From NCBI GenBank assembly GCA_030544235.1, contig CM060469.1, positions 15,432,017 to 15,496,016 of the forward strand: DNA of 64,000 bases, read 5' to 3'. The stretch comes from Lepturacanthus savala. Lineage: Eukaryota > Chordata > Actinopteri > Scombriformes > Trichiuridae. The position numbers and the translations under genes are program-made. Numbering within the stretch: the first letter of the stretch is position 1; each line of letters begins with the position of its first letter. This document shows positions 26,779 to 37,794 of this stretch, piece by piece. The notes beneath the pieces are model-generated. The model was not told the origin of the DNA. It was given only the letters and a program-made list of their open reading frames with translations, and searched no databases.

Positions 26779-29700
26779 TCACTGTCTGTATGAAGGGCTG
26801 CAGTCGCTACACTTGATGAAGGCTGAGAAATAAAGAAAGTGGAGGATTTTTACACCGTGCCTGTTTCGCTGCACAGTTTGATGAGCTTGGTGTCATTTGA
26901 CAGTTTATTTTCTTAATACTGTTAACATGTAACTTAAATATTGGTATCTAATGCCAAGCCTTAACAAGTCTGATACTTCAATCACATCATGTATTTCTAC
27001 GAAACCCTATTACTACAGTATTTTATTATTTAAATCGATATATATCAGTTACAGCTGCAACGATTAGTCAATTAATCGACTGATTAACACATTAATCTGC
27101 AACCATTTTGATTATTGGTTAATTGATTTTAGTCATTTTTAAGAAGAAAATGTCCAAAATGTCCAGTTCAAGCTTCTCAAATCAGATTATTTTCTTGTTT
27201 CTTTAATCTTTTAATAATAGTAAACTGATGATCTTTGGTTTGTGGATTGTTGGTCTGGACAAAACGTTGACTTGTCTACTCGTCTACTAAATGTCTACTC
27301 TTAGGTTGACTCTCCAGCTTTGGGAAACAGTGATTGACATTTTACACCATTTTATGAGCCAAACAATTCATCGATCAATCGTTTCAATTATCAATAGATT
27401 TGGTTGTTTGTTTCAGCCCTAATATCAATGTCAGAATGAACTGATTGATTCCACTGTAGAATCTCTCTTTTTTTGTCCAGACCAACAGTCCACCATCCAG
27501 CAACCGGAGAATTTGGACTTTTTCTTCTTAAAAATGACTTAAATCGATTATCAAAATAGCTGGCAATTAATGTGACAGTTGGCAACTAATCGATTAATCG
27601 ACTAGTCCTTGCAGTTCAAATAACAATAAATGAACCAAGGCATCTATAATGCTGAATACTTGGTGCCATGGACACATTTTGCACTAGTGACGTTCCATCC
27701 CCGGCGCTGCCAGGTCGTATAAAAGAAGTGAACGTCAAGCGTTTGAACACAAAAGAAATTTGTCTTGTGACAACGTGGCTGACGGCTGCAGGAAGACTAT
27801 GAATGAATGTATGGAGTCTTGAGGTAAAATGGCAATGAACAGCTGCTGAGGCTCACAGATACAGCAGTGCAGCGGGGCGGTGGCAGCGGGGCGGCGGCAG
27901 CGGCGGCGGCCGTGGCAGCGGAGCGCCGTGACTGATGTCTGTGGTCCCTGCACCACTTGACAACAGATTATTGCTCTGCGGTTTAATACAGCCGCATGCC
28001 ATAAAGCAGGAGTCACACCACACGCGGGGATGAAGTGAAGAGGACGCCTCAGCCCCGGAGTGTCGTCTCTCATCGTCTCCTCACCGAGTGCACGCGTCGC
28101 TGAGCAGGGACGCCGCGCGCAGCCTCAGGTGCTTAGAGGTGAAAACAATAACGTGGTAACCGCTCTGTTTTTAACTCTGGGTCGGCTCAAGTTTCACAAC
28201 TTTTTTTTTTCTATCCATCTTTCTATCATCAGACCTCCTGTAGCAGAAACAGACTCCAGACCCGTGAAACTCTAACCCATCATATGGACTGAGAGAGCTG
28301 ACAGGAAGGTCAGAGGTCAGTCAACAAAGGTTAGGTGATATATCCCCCACACGTACACGCGCACACATGCATTCAAACAGTAGCCAGGCAGGTAAAGCTG
28401 CAGCCAGTTTAACATCCACTTCTTGTCTGTTTCCTGGACATCTCTCGCACGCTGACTTGCAAACACGTGATCCTCAAAGCTGTTACCAACAAAAATACAC
28501 TCCCTGTGGCTCCTTGACCATGGCAACCAAACACTCTGCTCCGCTTCTCGTGCGACTGTTATACAAATAGGCAGGTGGGGAAGGAAGCTGGACGCATTAG
28601 CTGTGCAACCTTCAGTTTAAATATGAAATTTAAGAAAGAAACAAAAAAACTCATTCGTATGCTCACACAAGCAGCGTGGAAGTACTCCGTCGTTGCCTTT
28701 TCTGTTGTAATTTCCCTTTATTGTGTGATTCAGGATACAAAAAAAAACCCTGATTTGTAACACACAGATGTATGGTAACAGCTCCGCACTTGGAGTGGAT
28801 CAAAGGTCAAGTGAAGAACAAAGCTGGACTCGGTGGAACAGGAATCCGAATGAGTCGTTTGTGAGAAATACCGTTCCCATAATTTATGTATTCCAAAAAA
28901 AAAAAAAAACTGGCAAAAGGCCCGTGGTGCAAATTAATTCCTGCAGCCAGCATTTATAGTCACACTCATGCTCACCATCCATAATAGATCTGAACACATT
29001 GTGCATGTATCAGCGGTGAATTCTGTTCATGATTAGCTGGCAGTTTGCTCACTCTTGTATAACAAAGGTGTAACTTCATTCTTGTGAACACCTTGATCTA
29101 GATAGAGACTCGGTTAGCTCCTGGTTGGTCCTTAATTCAGTTTGCCTGCATCCACGCTGCAAAAAAACGTCAAGGTGAGTGCTGGCTTCAAACCAAGCTC
29201 AACCTCCAACTAATCAACTTAATCCATACCTCCAAGCCCTCAGAGGCCTGCGGGACATTCTCTGTTAATCAGTCAGTGTGCTAGCGGAGCTCACAAGGTC
29301 CAACGCTGCATTTATATTCATAGGCCTCAGTATTTTATGAGCGCGTGTTAGCACTAGCACTCTCTGCAACATACCAGCCCCTGATGTATGCACGTATACT
29401 CATTAGCATGTCACAACCGGCTTGTTTTCTGTTACAACCTGCAGTTTTATTGATAAGAATGCATATGTAAAATCCTTTGCCGGCAACACAGGAAATACAA
29501 AAAAAAAAAAGTATGTCCATTAAATACGGCGGATATAATGCTAAGATATATTTGGAGTTCATGAGGGGTGCAGCGGATGCATCCCTTTCAATATTTAAAA
29601 CACCTCATTAGGCAGGACTTTTACTTTGCATCCCTCACAGATGCAACAACGCCTTCCACGGTGAGAAGCGTTTTCCTAGCACATAAGGGAAGCACTTTTC

Positions 29701-32700
29701 TCCATGAATTGATACAGAAAAAGCACATAAATAACCACCGGGATGCAAGGAAATAAGTGTTTGGCGCTCATAACTTCCTGGGGGAGGGCATGCAAATGAA
29801 AACGCCCATAAATCCTTGTGTGACATTAATACACGAAACACACATTTGTAGCAAACAATGTGCGCCTTCATTCAGTAGATGTTCATGAAGAATGATGCCT
29901 TCAGACTTTAAGTCAGAGGTCTGAGCAACATCCTCAAGGCACAAAATCTTTCTAAACCCGTCAACGGAAAATGTATCACAGCACATAAGCTCTCTATTAA
30001 GCCCGAATTTGCTCAGAAATGCAACATTAATAATGTTAGGAGGCAGGATTATACAGGATTAGAGACTTTTGTGTGGCAAACAAAAAGTCGAATGCAGTTA
30101 GTGCACCGCACGAACCGCTAAATGTTGTTTAATGACAGGACTGGATGCAGAAAAACGCTCACATGAGCAGACAAGACATGAGGGTTTTCCCTGCCGTTAT
30201 AACACGCAAGTGTTTTCACAGCACCTGAACCGAACAAACAGGTAAAAATAACGATGAAGCTAGGATAACCAGTCACTGCTTGTAGCCTTACATCCAACAA
30301 ACACAGTTCCTCTAGTTCTCTTATCAAATCCTCTGGCCGGCAGTAACAAGCATTTTTTTTTTTTTTTTGCGCAAAATGTCCAACTACCGCTTGAAGTTAA
30401 TAGCTTCTGCACCTCCGGCTTGTTCTTGGAGGGTTTCTTTGAACTTGAGCTACAACCTCTTTTGCATATTTCATCATCTCAACATGGCCTCTCTACCTAA
30501 ACGGTATCTCTCTCATGGTTCAGGGGATGCAATTAAGGTTAGCCGTTTAAAAAAAAAAAAAGATATCAAGTGACAGCGCTCGTGTCTAAACTGTGACTGA
30601 AAGGCTCGAGCCGCTCCAGCTTGGCCACGGGCGAGGAATTAAAGCCCTTACAGGTCATAATAACTCCGGGCTACTGGCTCACAATCGCCTTTTGTTGTCA
30701 ATTATTTTTGCAGCTTTTTCACGAGAAGGTAGATGGCGTGGGCTCAAAAACGCTTCTCATTTCACCTCATCAGCACACGGCCGAAAACACAAAGTATCCC
30801 TTACAGACGCACAATAAGAGGATGAGAGGTGGCGTTTAGGAGTCGAGGCTGGCGCTAATCCAGCTGCACGCTAGCCGCTAGTTGCCTGTGCGTTGATGGA
30901 GCTTCTCATTACAGGAAGGAGCAAATTGGTTTGAAGTTGGGGTTTAAGCGATCGCCTGTCTTTATGTCATACCTAGCCGCCGCGTCCAGCCACATTAAGC
31001 ACAGCCTGTAATTATAGAGTCCAGATTGTCCGCTATTGAAGTCTGTAGGTTTTAATTATGCAAATTAAGCAGATAAATTTCCCTTGATTAGATCAGGACA
31101 GTGTCTCTACTGGTAGGAAAGAGAATTTTTTTTTTCCAGAGTGTTTTTTTAATCATCTGCTGTCTAAATGATATGCAATTTGTAAAAAGACACCCAGGAA
31201 TTTGTGGGTGGTAGCCTGAGGACATTACATCAGCCGGGGGTGATTCTAGGATCAGGCGGTTAGGGGTGCAGGCGAAATAAATGCCACTGTTTTGTACATT
31301 TTATGGCAATTTCATTCCCACATTTATAAAATAAAAGCATCACATCATTGTGGGACCAAAAAAATACCATAAAATGGACCTCGGATTTACTTTTTTGGAC
31401 ATTTTGTTAAACTCAATGGACAGAATGTAAAACACATAACAGAAATTTACTTTATGTTATGTTTGCCTCTTCCTTTAATCCTTCTTCTTTGTGTTATATG
31501 ACACAAATAAATAAATAAAAATCAGAAGACACTTTTCTACCTTGTTAAAAACAAAAAAAAAGAAAAATCCTGCAAATTTTAGGGCTACTGGGATTCAATA
31601 TAGGGGGTGTTTTAACCCCACCCCCACCTAAAGAAACACCTATGATAGCACATTTAACTTGGTGTAAAACAGAAAATATTTAGAATATTTAGGATTAGAA
31701 AACAATGCAAATCGATTGTTTTTAAAATAAGGTTTCAAACAAAAACTAAAGATGTGGAAATTTGATATATAGCGGTGCAGAAAGGGGTAGAAAGCATGAA
31801 AAATGATTATATCGCTTGTTATATAATGACAGTTGTTAAACTGGCCACAATTTGGAATTTGGGAGGGATAGTGGGTTCCGGGGTTGGTTGTTTTCTTTCA
31901 GTTTAAAACCAGCATATGAATGTGATGAATAATGACATTTGGAAAAAAAATATATACATATAAATATATATTTAAGATTTTTCTAATGTTGACTATAGAG
32001 CTGTGATGTACTACAGTATAGAGGGAAAAGGTTAACTTGTAAGCAGGTTCTTTTCGACCCAAACAGGAAAACGCAAAAGCTTGTCTGGAAAGCTTCAGCC
32101 TGTGTGTGTGTGTGTGTGTGAATAGTGAACTTTCCCCACTCTGAGCTTCATGTATGAAAGCGCATTCACTCATGCACAAACACTCTTCCTTGAATTTTTA
32201 TCTACTCGGGGCTAGTACTGTATTCAAACAATAAGTCTACGGGCAGTCTGGGGGGGAGGAAGGGGGAGGAGGAGGGGGGGGATGTCTGGGGGGACTAAGC
32301 CGACTTCCTCTTCACAAAAAAACGGGACGGCAAGGCGGATGGGGAGGGAGGGGAAGTGCGACCCCGGGTAAACAGTCTCCGTTGCAGTTGTTTTTTGTTT
32401 TTTTTTCCCATGACAACCGCAGACACAACAACACACCGGACCCCCCTCGCCGACTGTAGCAGATGCTGCTGTACCCTGGGGTTGGGGGGGGGAGACCTGG
32501 CAACCTGAGTTGCCCTGTTGACCTCATCTCCTCCGCGGAGGAAGCAATTTGGAAGCGATCACCCGTAACCGCGTCCATCCTATGAGGCCCAACAGGTGAG
32601 AGCGGCTCTCAACTCGCAAAAAAAAAAAAAAAAGACAATAGGTTTATTATCCTTCTTCTGGAAGAGGCCGAGCCACATCCCTGCTTTACAATAACAGCAC

Positions 32701-35700
32701 CCTGCCATCAATGATTGCCACCCTGGAATTAAGGCCCAATTTAGCCATCAACAAGTGCAAAATAGCAGGGGAGAGGGAGGGGAGGTGAGCACCTGGTGAA
32801 GGCCACAAAGAAGCACTGCTGGAGGGTCCCGCACTAAAAAAAAAAAGGGGGGGGAGGTCAGTTCCCATGGCAGATAATGGCAGTCAGGGGGAGGCTCGGT
32901 GTGTTTACAGGCCTTACCTGATACCTGGATATAGATCTGATCTGCTCAGAACTGCCGACAGAGATTAGACCACACATACAGACGACTCAAACAGAGAGCC
33001 CAGGTGCTACAAAAGCAGCCCCCCCCTTGTCCCCTTCTATTACCTGCAGCTCCCGTACGAACATCAGCCGCTATGGGATTCGGGGGGTGAACCTTGAAGT
33101 AGCTGTAATCCAATCTGACTCTGAGACTCTTCTCTCTCTCTCTCTCTCTCAAACGGGACAACAAAGGGGGAACCAAGCCGAGGGCGAGCCCAGCCCCGCC
33201 ACAACAACAGGCGAGCGGTCCCAGGGCCTATATTTAACCAGCGGTGGGAATTGTGAGAGCGGCCGTACAGGAACACTTTCAATGCACAGCGAAGGTCGAC
33301 TGGGACCCGACTTCCTCCGCAGTCTCCAACGTGAGCGGCCTGCTCGTTTCAAAACCCCCACCCCGCTCCACTCCCCCGACCACCACCACCTCCTCCTCCT
33401 CCTCCCCCCTCGCACCCAACAGCAAAATAAAGAGATAAGCATTGTTTAGCCAAACAATGGCCCACTTTCAAAGTCTCAAAGGCTTCCATTTTCACATTCA
33501 AGGCCAGCATTTGAAGTCGAGCGTGGTAATAAACAACTTTCCAACTCTGGATGCAGAGAGAGACTCTTTCTTTGGTGCAACCAGAAAAAAAACATCAAGT
33601 GGATCTGGTTTCGTTGTCTATAGATAACAGTGTTAGGAACAGGTGCAGGTGTAGAGCCAGGAGACCACCACTACTACTACTACTATTACTACCTGCTACT
33701 GTAAGTACAGAACTGCTGCAACAGCTGAAACTGCAGAGCTCAGTTGAAACCGGATTTGATTCCTTTTAACCAAAAAAGGTGCAAGGATGGAGCCATATAA
33801 CTCAGATGATCAACATATTTCAAAAAAATCAGGTGTCAACAAGTGGAAAACAGTCAGATATGGGGGAAACGGGTGTGGATTAAGTGATCAGACCAACCTT
33901 CAGGGAGTTCTGGTCAGCCAGGGCCAGAGCTTGCTTTCTCAGCTCTGAGACTTTCTCCTGACACTGCTGGCAGAAGCCTCCTTTCTCCTCCGACTCGGAG
34001 ACAGAAACCGAGCCGGCGCCCTCGGGGGGAGGCCGGCTGCTGCACCGCGCGTCCTCCGCGGAGTGGAGCCTTTTCCTGGGGGTCGCTAGAGACTCTCCGC
34101 TCGGACATCCCTCCACCTTCAACAAAAAATACATAAATAAATAAAAGAAAAGAAAAAGAAAGAAAGTTTGGAGGGGTTAACTCGAGGTCCTGCGGTGCGT
34201 TCAAGAGCGAGAGTGAACGCGTTTGGAACCAGACAGACAGGACACCTGCCCAATTGCGCACGGAGTTGCGGGAAAAACCTGCATGAGTAGAAATCACTTT
34301 CCTTCTTCTTCTTTTTTTTACATTTAATCATGCAGTAAAGAGACTTACAGTGAACATGCGGTTGTTAGGGTCTCCTCCATCAGGAGCCGGACTGCCCCTA
34401 AGCGATTGCATTCTCCCCGGATCAAGGTTAGGCTACACCTTCAGGAGAAAACCACAAACTAGAACGCAGCGAAGAGCCATAGGCGAGAACCGCGGGTTAC
34501 GGGTCATCTGTCGGCGCGGAGACTTTGGCCAGTGGCTGCTGGTCGAAGGCAACTGGTGAAATGCGTCGCATAAGTTTACAAGCAGGAGTTTTTTTTTCTT
34601 TTTTTTTTGGTGCAGGAGGGTGATCGGTAGCGCGCAGGAGGCGGTATTAACTCCTGGAATGGGAGGGGGATGAAGAAAAGTTTCCTGCGCAGGCTGAGGG
34701 GACGATATGATTTAGTTACATGTACTGGTCAGAAATATACATTCTTCTCTCGACGTATACATGAATTTAAAGTTCTTCAGAGGGAGCGAAACGTGTTTGA
34801 ACAAAGTTTTCGTGCGTAAAACGCTGGCACAGCCTGCGCCAGAGAGGATCGGTCAGTTAAAAACGCCTTTAGACTCCATGATATTTTCAAAAATTGGGTT
34901 TTATATGTGTTTCATTATTTATTTACTCTCCAAAAAAAACATCAAACCTGACATTGTACGTATTATTACAATAAAAGGTCGATACAAATGACTTTAGTGT
35001 GTTTTATTTTCCTTTTTTAATAACTGGCATAGGTTAAGTCGGACTTTTCTTTACTCTCTGATTTGCGCCATTTGTGCGTTTATTTCAGCGCTTATTTTTA
35101 CGCCTGGACGAGCACCACAGTGTTTCAGCTCACATGGCAACTGTTGCCGTCTCCTTCCCGCAGACGCGGAGTTCGTTAGTGTTACTCTGGCGCCATCATC
35201 TGGCCAAAATACAGACCAGCAGCTCTCAAGATGAAAAAGGGTGTGTGTGTGCGTGTGTTAGGGAGGGGGGGGATAGCTAAGGTTAAATATTTAATTAGTA
35301 AAGTTTTAATATTTCATGCGGGTGATGTAAGCGACAGTGGCCACGCACTGCTGCCCTCGACACCAGGAAAGGTTTCCCTTTTCTTTTTTCTTTTTTTCTT
35401 CTGCCCTCAAACAAGCTTTTGTCTCCTGACAGCACAACTAGTTGTGAATTATAGATTATTATAGCCTGTGTGGATGATTTTTACATTTCATTGTCATTTA
35501 AGGGAGGGGGGGGAATCTGATTTGGGTGCAAATGATTTGAGGATGTTTCTTGAAGACGCGCACAAACGTGTAAAAAGTGCTTCCTCATATAGTCTATATA
35601 TAAGTTATATATTTGAATTGAATTGAAGGAGAAAGATTCGAATCCTGTTATTATCGATAGGAGATAGGTTGCCCACCGGCGCCAGTTCAACGCACAAAAA

Positions 35701-36113
35701 AAAAAAATCAAAGTTAATCGATGGCAAAGGTATTTTTATACGATGGCAATGACCACAAGACGTGTTGAATGAGACAAACTGATGATGAGGTAAGTTAAAG
35801 ATGACGAGAAGTGGGTCCGGGTGCTGCGAGGTGCTGTTCGAGGTCCTGAAAGGCAGACAAGAGGAACCTGCGCCAAAGGGCGCATCACTTTCCTGCGCAA
35901 CGCTCAAGAAATCGACCTTTAATGTTTCTTTCTTTGGATAACGGAGTGCGTCAATCATCCGCCCCGAGCTCTTCTTACCTTCGTCTTTCTCTTCAGCAGG
36001 TGACTTGTAAATCCAAAGATGATGTCGGAGTCCACGAAGAATGTCCCCAGGTCTATGACGCTGGGGTTGGGCTTCCCGGCTCCAGGAGACCCCGGGGAGT
36101 TTGGTAAAGCCAT
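4202..36113 (-). CDS. kif26a: kif26a: kinesin-like protein KIF26A, 5' part of gene (partial, runs off the window start)
   Basis: Unconventional kinesin-11 family member. KIF26A is known to bind microtubules without ATPase activity and to restrain GDNF-Ret signalling through GRB2 in enteric neurons. Only the N-terminal region before the motor is here: one of two first exons (35979-36113 or 34349-34411), exon 2 (33898-34116) and exon 3 (4202-4660), all phase 0. Exon 3 ends with SVTIQAQQYLEGMWSISRVN then NFLPQPKP, which is strongly conserved in KIF26A; KIF26B diverges more here. Position downstream of aspg and mir-203 on the same strand supports kif26a over kif26b. The kinesin motor and tail exons must lie beyond base 1. 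Confidence 0.9.
5796..6440. mobile_element. Two GCTGCAAC-family MITE copies separated by a hAT-family fragment
   Basis: Family recognised by tttagtcttctataataata, gatgatctttgggttgtgga and cgatta/taatcg ends. The first copy (5796-5998) stops at actgttggtgg. A fragment with tactcattatac-type AGTACT motifs follows (5999-6149), and then a second copy starts at agctgcaatgggtag (about 6149). Confidence 0.7.
9929..9996. repeat. (TA)n microsatellite, about 34 units
   Basis: Uninterrupted TA repeat in kif26a intron 2. Confidence 0.97.
11735..11862. mobile_element. hAT-family (AGTACTTAAGT) MITE fragment
   Basis: Contains attactccataaagtacaga and ends gtactttctgaccagacacctgtg, parallel to the fragment at 3425-3582. 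Confidence 0.5.
12160..12255. promoter_or_regulatory. Candidate conserved non-coding element in kif26a intron 2
   Basis: Unique stretch with agcaattgttcacatctaat and tagaatggcagattttttgg; an SOX/homeodomain-like AT core in balanced flanks. Suggestive only. Confidence 0.15.
13975..14065. promoter_or_regulatory. Candidate conserved non-coding element in kif26a intron 2
   Basis: Unique sequence with an octamer-like site (atgcaaatttatcatgaaag) followed by caattatcactaataatag. The composition, dense AT-homeodomain-like motifs and lack of repeats resemble vertebrate developmental enhancers. This is an impression without alignment. Confidence 0.2.
16864..16941. repeat. (TG)n microsatellite, about 39 units
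   Basis: Uninterrupted TG repeat in kif26a intron 2. Confidence 0.97.
18648..18927. mobile_element. GCTGCAAC-family MITE (near full length)
   Basis: Left end TAGGGCTGCAACTCACAACT, right end ATTAATCATTGCAGCTCTA: imperfect inverted repeats, each bounded by TA. Internal landmark gtccagaccaacagtccaca. No coding capacity. Confidence 0.75.
20087..20380. mobile_element. GCTGCAAC-family MITE
   Basis: Begins gtggcaactaaagactattc and ends ttgttagttgcaaccctatt, with internal aagacattttaggtt. It abuts a second copy immediately downstream. Confidence 0.65.
20390..20813. mobile_element. GCTGCAAC-family MITE with internal tandem duplication
   Basis: Begins agggctgcaactaacaacta. The internal block tactatcatagaagactaaa ... 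ttggacattttctt occurs twice (about 20545-20630 and 20680-20745), so this copy is longer than the ~300-base unit. Confidence 0.7.
23495..24075. mobile_element. hAT-family MITE interrupted by a GCTGCAAC-family MITE
   Basis: Outer element: AGTACT-type left part (23495-23661) and right part ending acttgagttacttcccacca (to about 24073). The inner element at 23662-23965 begins agctgcaacgattagtcaat and contains a 19-bp tandem repeat (attaaattaatcgccaact, about four units, 23704-23782). Confidence 0.65.
26707..26776. repeat. (GCT)23 microsatellite; (CAG)n in the kif26a sense strand
   Basis: Uninterrupted GCT repeat, 70 bases, in kif26a intron 2. The minus-strand open frame reading polyglutamine is a by-product, not an exon. 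Confidence 0.95.
27051..27616. mobile_element. Two GCTGCAAC-family MITEs, inverted relative to each other
   Basis: First copy from tacagctgcaacgattagtc (27051) to gtttcagccctaa (about 27421). The second runs in the opposite sense through tgtccagaccaacagtccac to gattaatcgactagtccttg (27616). Confidence 0.7.
30985..31110. promoter_or_regulatory. Candidate conserved non-coding element in kif26a intron 2
   Basis: Contains ctgtaattatagagtccaga and ttttaattatgcaaattaag, overlapping homeodomain (TAATTA) and POU octamer (ATGCAAAT-like) sites, then cagataaatttcccttgatt. Non-repetitive. Suggestive only. Confidence 0.25.
31225..31645. mobile_element. Probable degenerate MITE (gattctaggatca type)
   Basis: Starts gggggtgattctaggatcag and ends ttaaccccacccccacctaa / agaaacacctatga. 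This resembles a fish repeat family with termini like caggggtgattctagga. Ends do not pair cleanly. Confidence 0.35.
33898..34116 (-). CDS. kif26a: kif26a exon 2 (first CxxC motif)
   Basis: 73 codons, phase 0 at both ends. Begins VEGCPSGESLATPRKRLHSA (human KIF26A has a similar SPRKRL) and carries FCQQCQEKVSELRKQALALA near its end, matching the human CxxC-x6-L motif. Acceptor ttgttgaag, donor AAG|gttggt (weak). Codon use is GC-rich in contrast to the surrounding intron. Confidence 0.88.
34349..34411 (-). CDS. kif26a: kif26a alternative first exon 1b (21 codons)
   Basis: ATG at 34411, 21 codons beginning MQSLRGSPAPDGGDP, then consensus donor ACT|gtaagt. Phase 0, so it also joins exon 2 in frame. 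An in-frame TAG lies eight codons upstream. It lies only 232 bases upstream of exon 2. The G/C-rich sequence upstream (34.42-34.70 kb, minus strand) could be its promoter. The two first exons look mutually exclusive: an acceptor just upstream of 1b would read GTG TAG. Confidence 0.6.
34412..34700 (-). promoter_or_regulatory. kif26a: Presumed kif26a exon 1b promoter and 5' UTR
   Basis: G/C-richer DNA directly upstream of exon 1b within an otherwise AT-rich intron, with several CpG and no clear TATA box. Calling it a promoter depends on exon 1b being real. Confidence 0.3.
35979..36113 (-). CDS. kif26a: kif26a alternative first exon 1a (45 codons)
   Basis: ATG at 36113, 45 codons, then a strong donor AAG|gtaaga; phase 0, so it joins exon 2 in frame. 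It begins MALPNSPGSPGAGKP and ends FTSHLLKRKTK. An in-frame TGA lies upstream at 36165-36167, so this ATG is the first in its frame. The peptide is not one I recognise from mammalian KIF26A. Two upstream ORFs precede it. It sits next to a GA-repeat, GC-rich presumed promoter (36.3-36.7 kb). Confidence 0.6.
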
Positions 36114-36502
36114 GTGGGCTCTAAATGAAGCCGAACGAATATTCCGCTCCTCGGGGAACCTATTTCATCCGCGGAGCCATCCGAGTCGCGTCTTCCGTGC
36201 CCTCCGAAAAGATCCGCAAAGTGTTTTAATCCGGACATCCAGTGCGACGCGCGGGCAGGGAGCTCACACGTGTGCGTAAAAATTCACCTCTCGGATTTCC
36301 AGCCGCTGGTCCGAGGAGACGACGAAGCGGTACGATCCATCCGTAGAAAAAATAAGAACAAGGGGAAAAAAATGGGGGGGTTACATCCACTTGGACACTT
36401 TTCGTGGCATCCTGAGGCTGGTCACGCCTGATCTTTGAGCGCCGCAAGTCTGAGAGCGGAGGACGCACCTTGCGCATCTGCTGCTATCTGTTCTCCAGCC
36501 TC

Positions 36503-36559
<57 letters not shown>

Positions 36560-36700
36560 ACTCACTCAACCTCTCCCTCTCTCTCTCTCTGACCCGCTCT
36601 CCTATCCCCGATTTGCTGGTGCGTCGTCGTCGCGCACGTAAAGACGCAAAGCACCGGCGATCACTCTCCAAGTAACCCTTTTAACGCGCGATTCCCCGCA
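36114..36700 (-). promoter_or_regulatory. kif26a: Presumed kif26a exon 1a promoter and 5' UTR
   Basis: GC-rich segment with a long CT/GA repeat (36506-36555), CG-rich stretches near 36.62 kb, no obvious TATA box, and two upstream ORFs: a 61-codon one at 36053-36238 that overlaps the exon 1a start, and a 6-codon one at 36160-36180. Assignment as promoter rests on position upstream of exon 1a. Confidence 0.4.
36506..36555. repeat. (CT)n microsatellite, GA in the kif26a sense strand
   Basis: About 25 CT units in the presumed kif26a promoter/5' UTR, with a further CT run at 36578-36590. Confidence 0.95.
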
Positions 36701-37439
36701 ATGCCCCTTTAATATTCACACACTCACCGCGCGTCTCGCGTGCACACATTAATGACCTCATCAGAGCTTATACTTTCCCCCTCCTATCTTATTCAGCATG
36801 GTCGAAGCGTCGCTGCCTTGTATTTTTTTCCCCCTCGAGGGGATATTTAAAGATGATGAAGAGCTGCGGGGATTGACTTTTTTTTATTCAGTTCAATTAA
36901 ACCTGATTTAATTGTTGATGGCTTTTAATATTCTTTATTACGGGCTATTAACTTTAAATTCATCAAAAGTTGCAACCTTCCCTCTCCCAGTTGACCCCTG
37001 AGTGACTGGGCCAGCAGCCATTTCTCCTTTATTCGTAATGGGAGCGAGGACTACGATCCAGTGAGATCTCGTGATTGCTGATCGATACAAGTGTTCGGTG
37101 AACAGCTTTCTCTCCATCCAACAGGCTGAGGCTTGTTACTGCGCAGATTGAACGGTTGAGGCCGGATTCAGGCGGGGGAGCAATTAGGCTGCGTCGATGT
37201 AATTAGACTGACTAGGCGGTATTAAAGAAAACCTGAATGCTGCCCAGGCTTTTAGCGCCGGGAGTCCATTGACGAAGGGAAATAAGATTGAATTTTTCAG
37301 AATTCAATCTCAAAGTTCTTTTTTTCTTTACCCTGAAGCTGCTGCAAAGCGAAGCGAGTGATGATGATGGTGATGATGTCATCCTGGAGCTGCTCCATAG
37401 AGGTGTGCAAATAAAGCACTGAAGCAGATTGAGATTGTT

Positions 37440-37730
37440 TCTAAATTTAAAATGTCCCATATCATAAAAAAGTTATTTTTTTAAGGTCTAAGGGCTACAT
37501 ATACATTGAAAAAGTCACGACTTCCCCAAAGTTGTGATGTCATGATTACACACCCAAGTCTTTCAAATCAGCCAATCAGGGGAAAAGCTCATTATTATTA
37601 ACAAGACAGACAAAAATGACCTATAGAAACTCCAGAGAGGCGGCTTTAAACTATATTGAAATCAGGGTTTTTTGGCACCTAAAGCTAACACCCAAGAAAA
37701 AAAGAGTATGATACCCTAAGGGACCTTTAA
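37440..37730. mobile_element. CCAATCAG-family MITE, copy 2
   Basis: Landmarks gttgtgatgtcatgatt, caaatcagccaatcagggga, ctccagagaggcg, aaactatattgaaatcaggg. Direct neighbour of copy 3. Confidence 0.65.
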
Positions 37731-37794
37731 AGTTCCAGGTCACCAAACAAGTTTGGGTGCAAGTGATTTTTTTACAAAAGCAGACTGAGATCAG

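Larger units (their letters stand above)
4661..33897 (-). other. kif26a: kif26a intron 2, about 29 kb
   Basis: Large intron bounded by donor gttggt and acceptor ctccgcag. It contains the MITEs and microsatellites listed separately, and long stretches of non-repetitive, mixed-composition DNA that could hold enhancers. No open frame in it carries a recognisable domain. No tRNA or known microRNA was noticed. Confidence 0.75.

Noticed and set aside
26513..26782. Minus-strand ORF with a polyglutamine run
   Set aside because: The run is the (CAG)23 microsatellite read in frame; the rest has no conserved domain and no exon-like splice sites.
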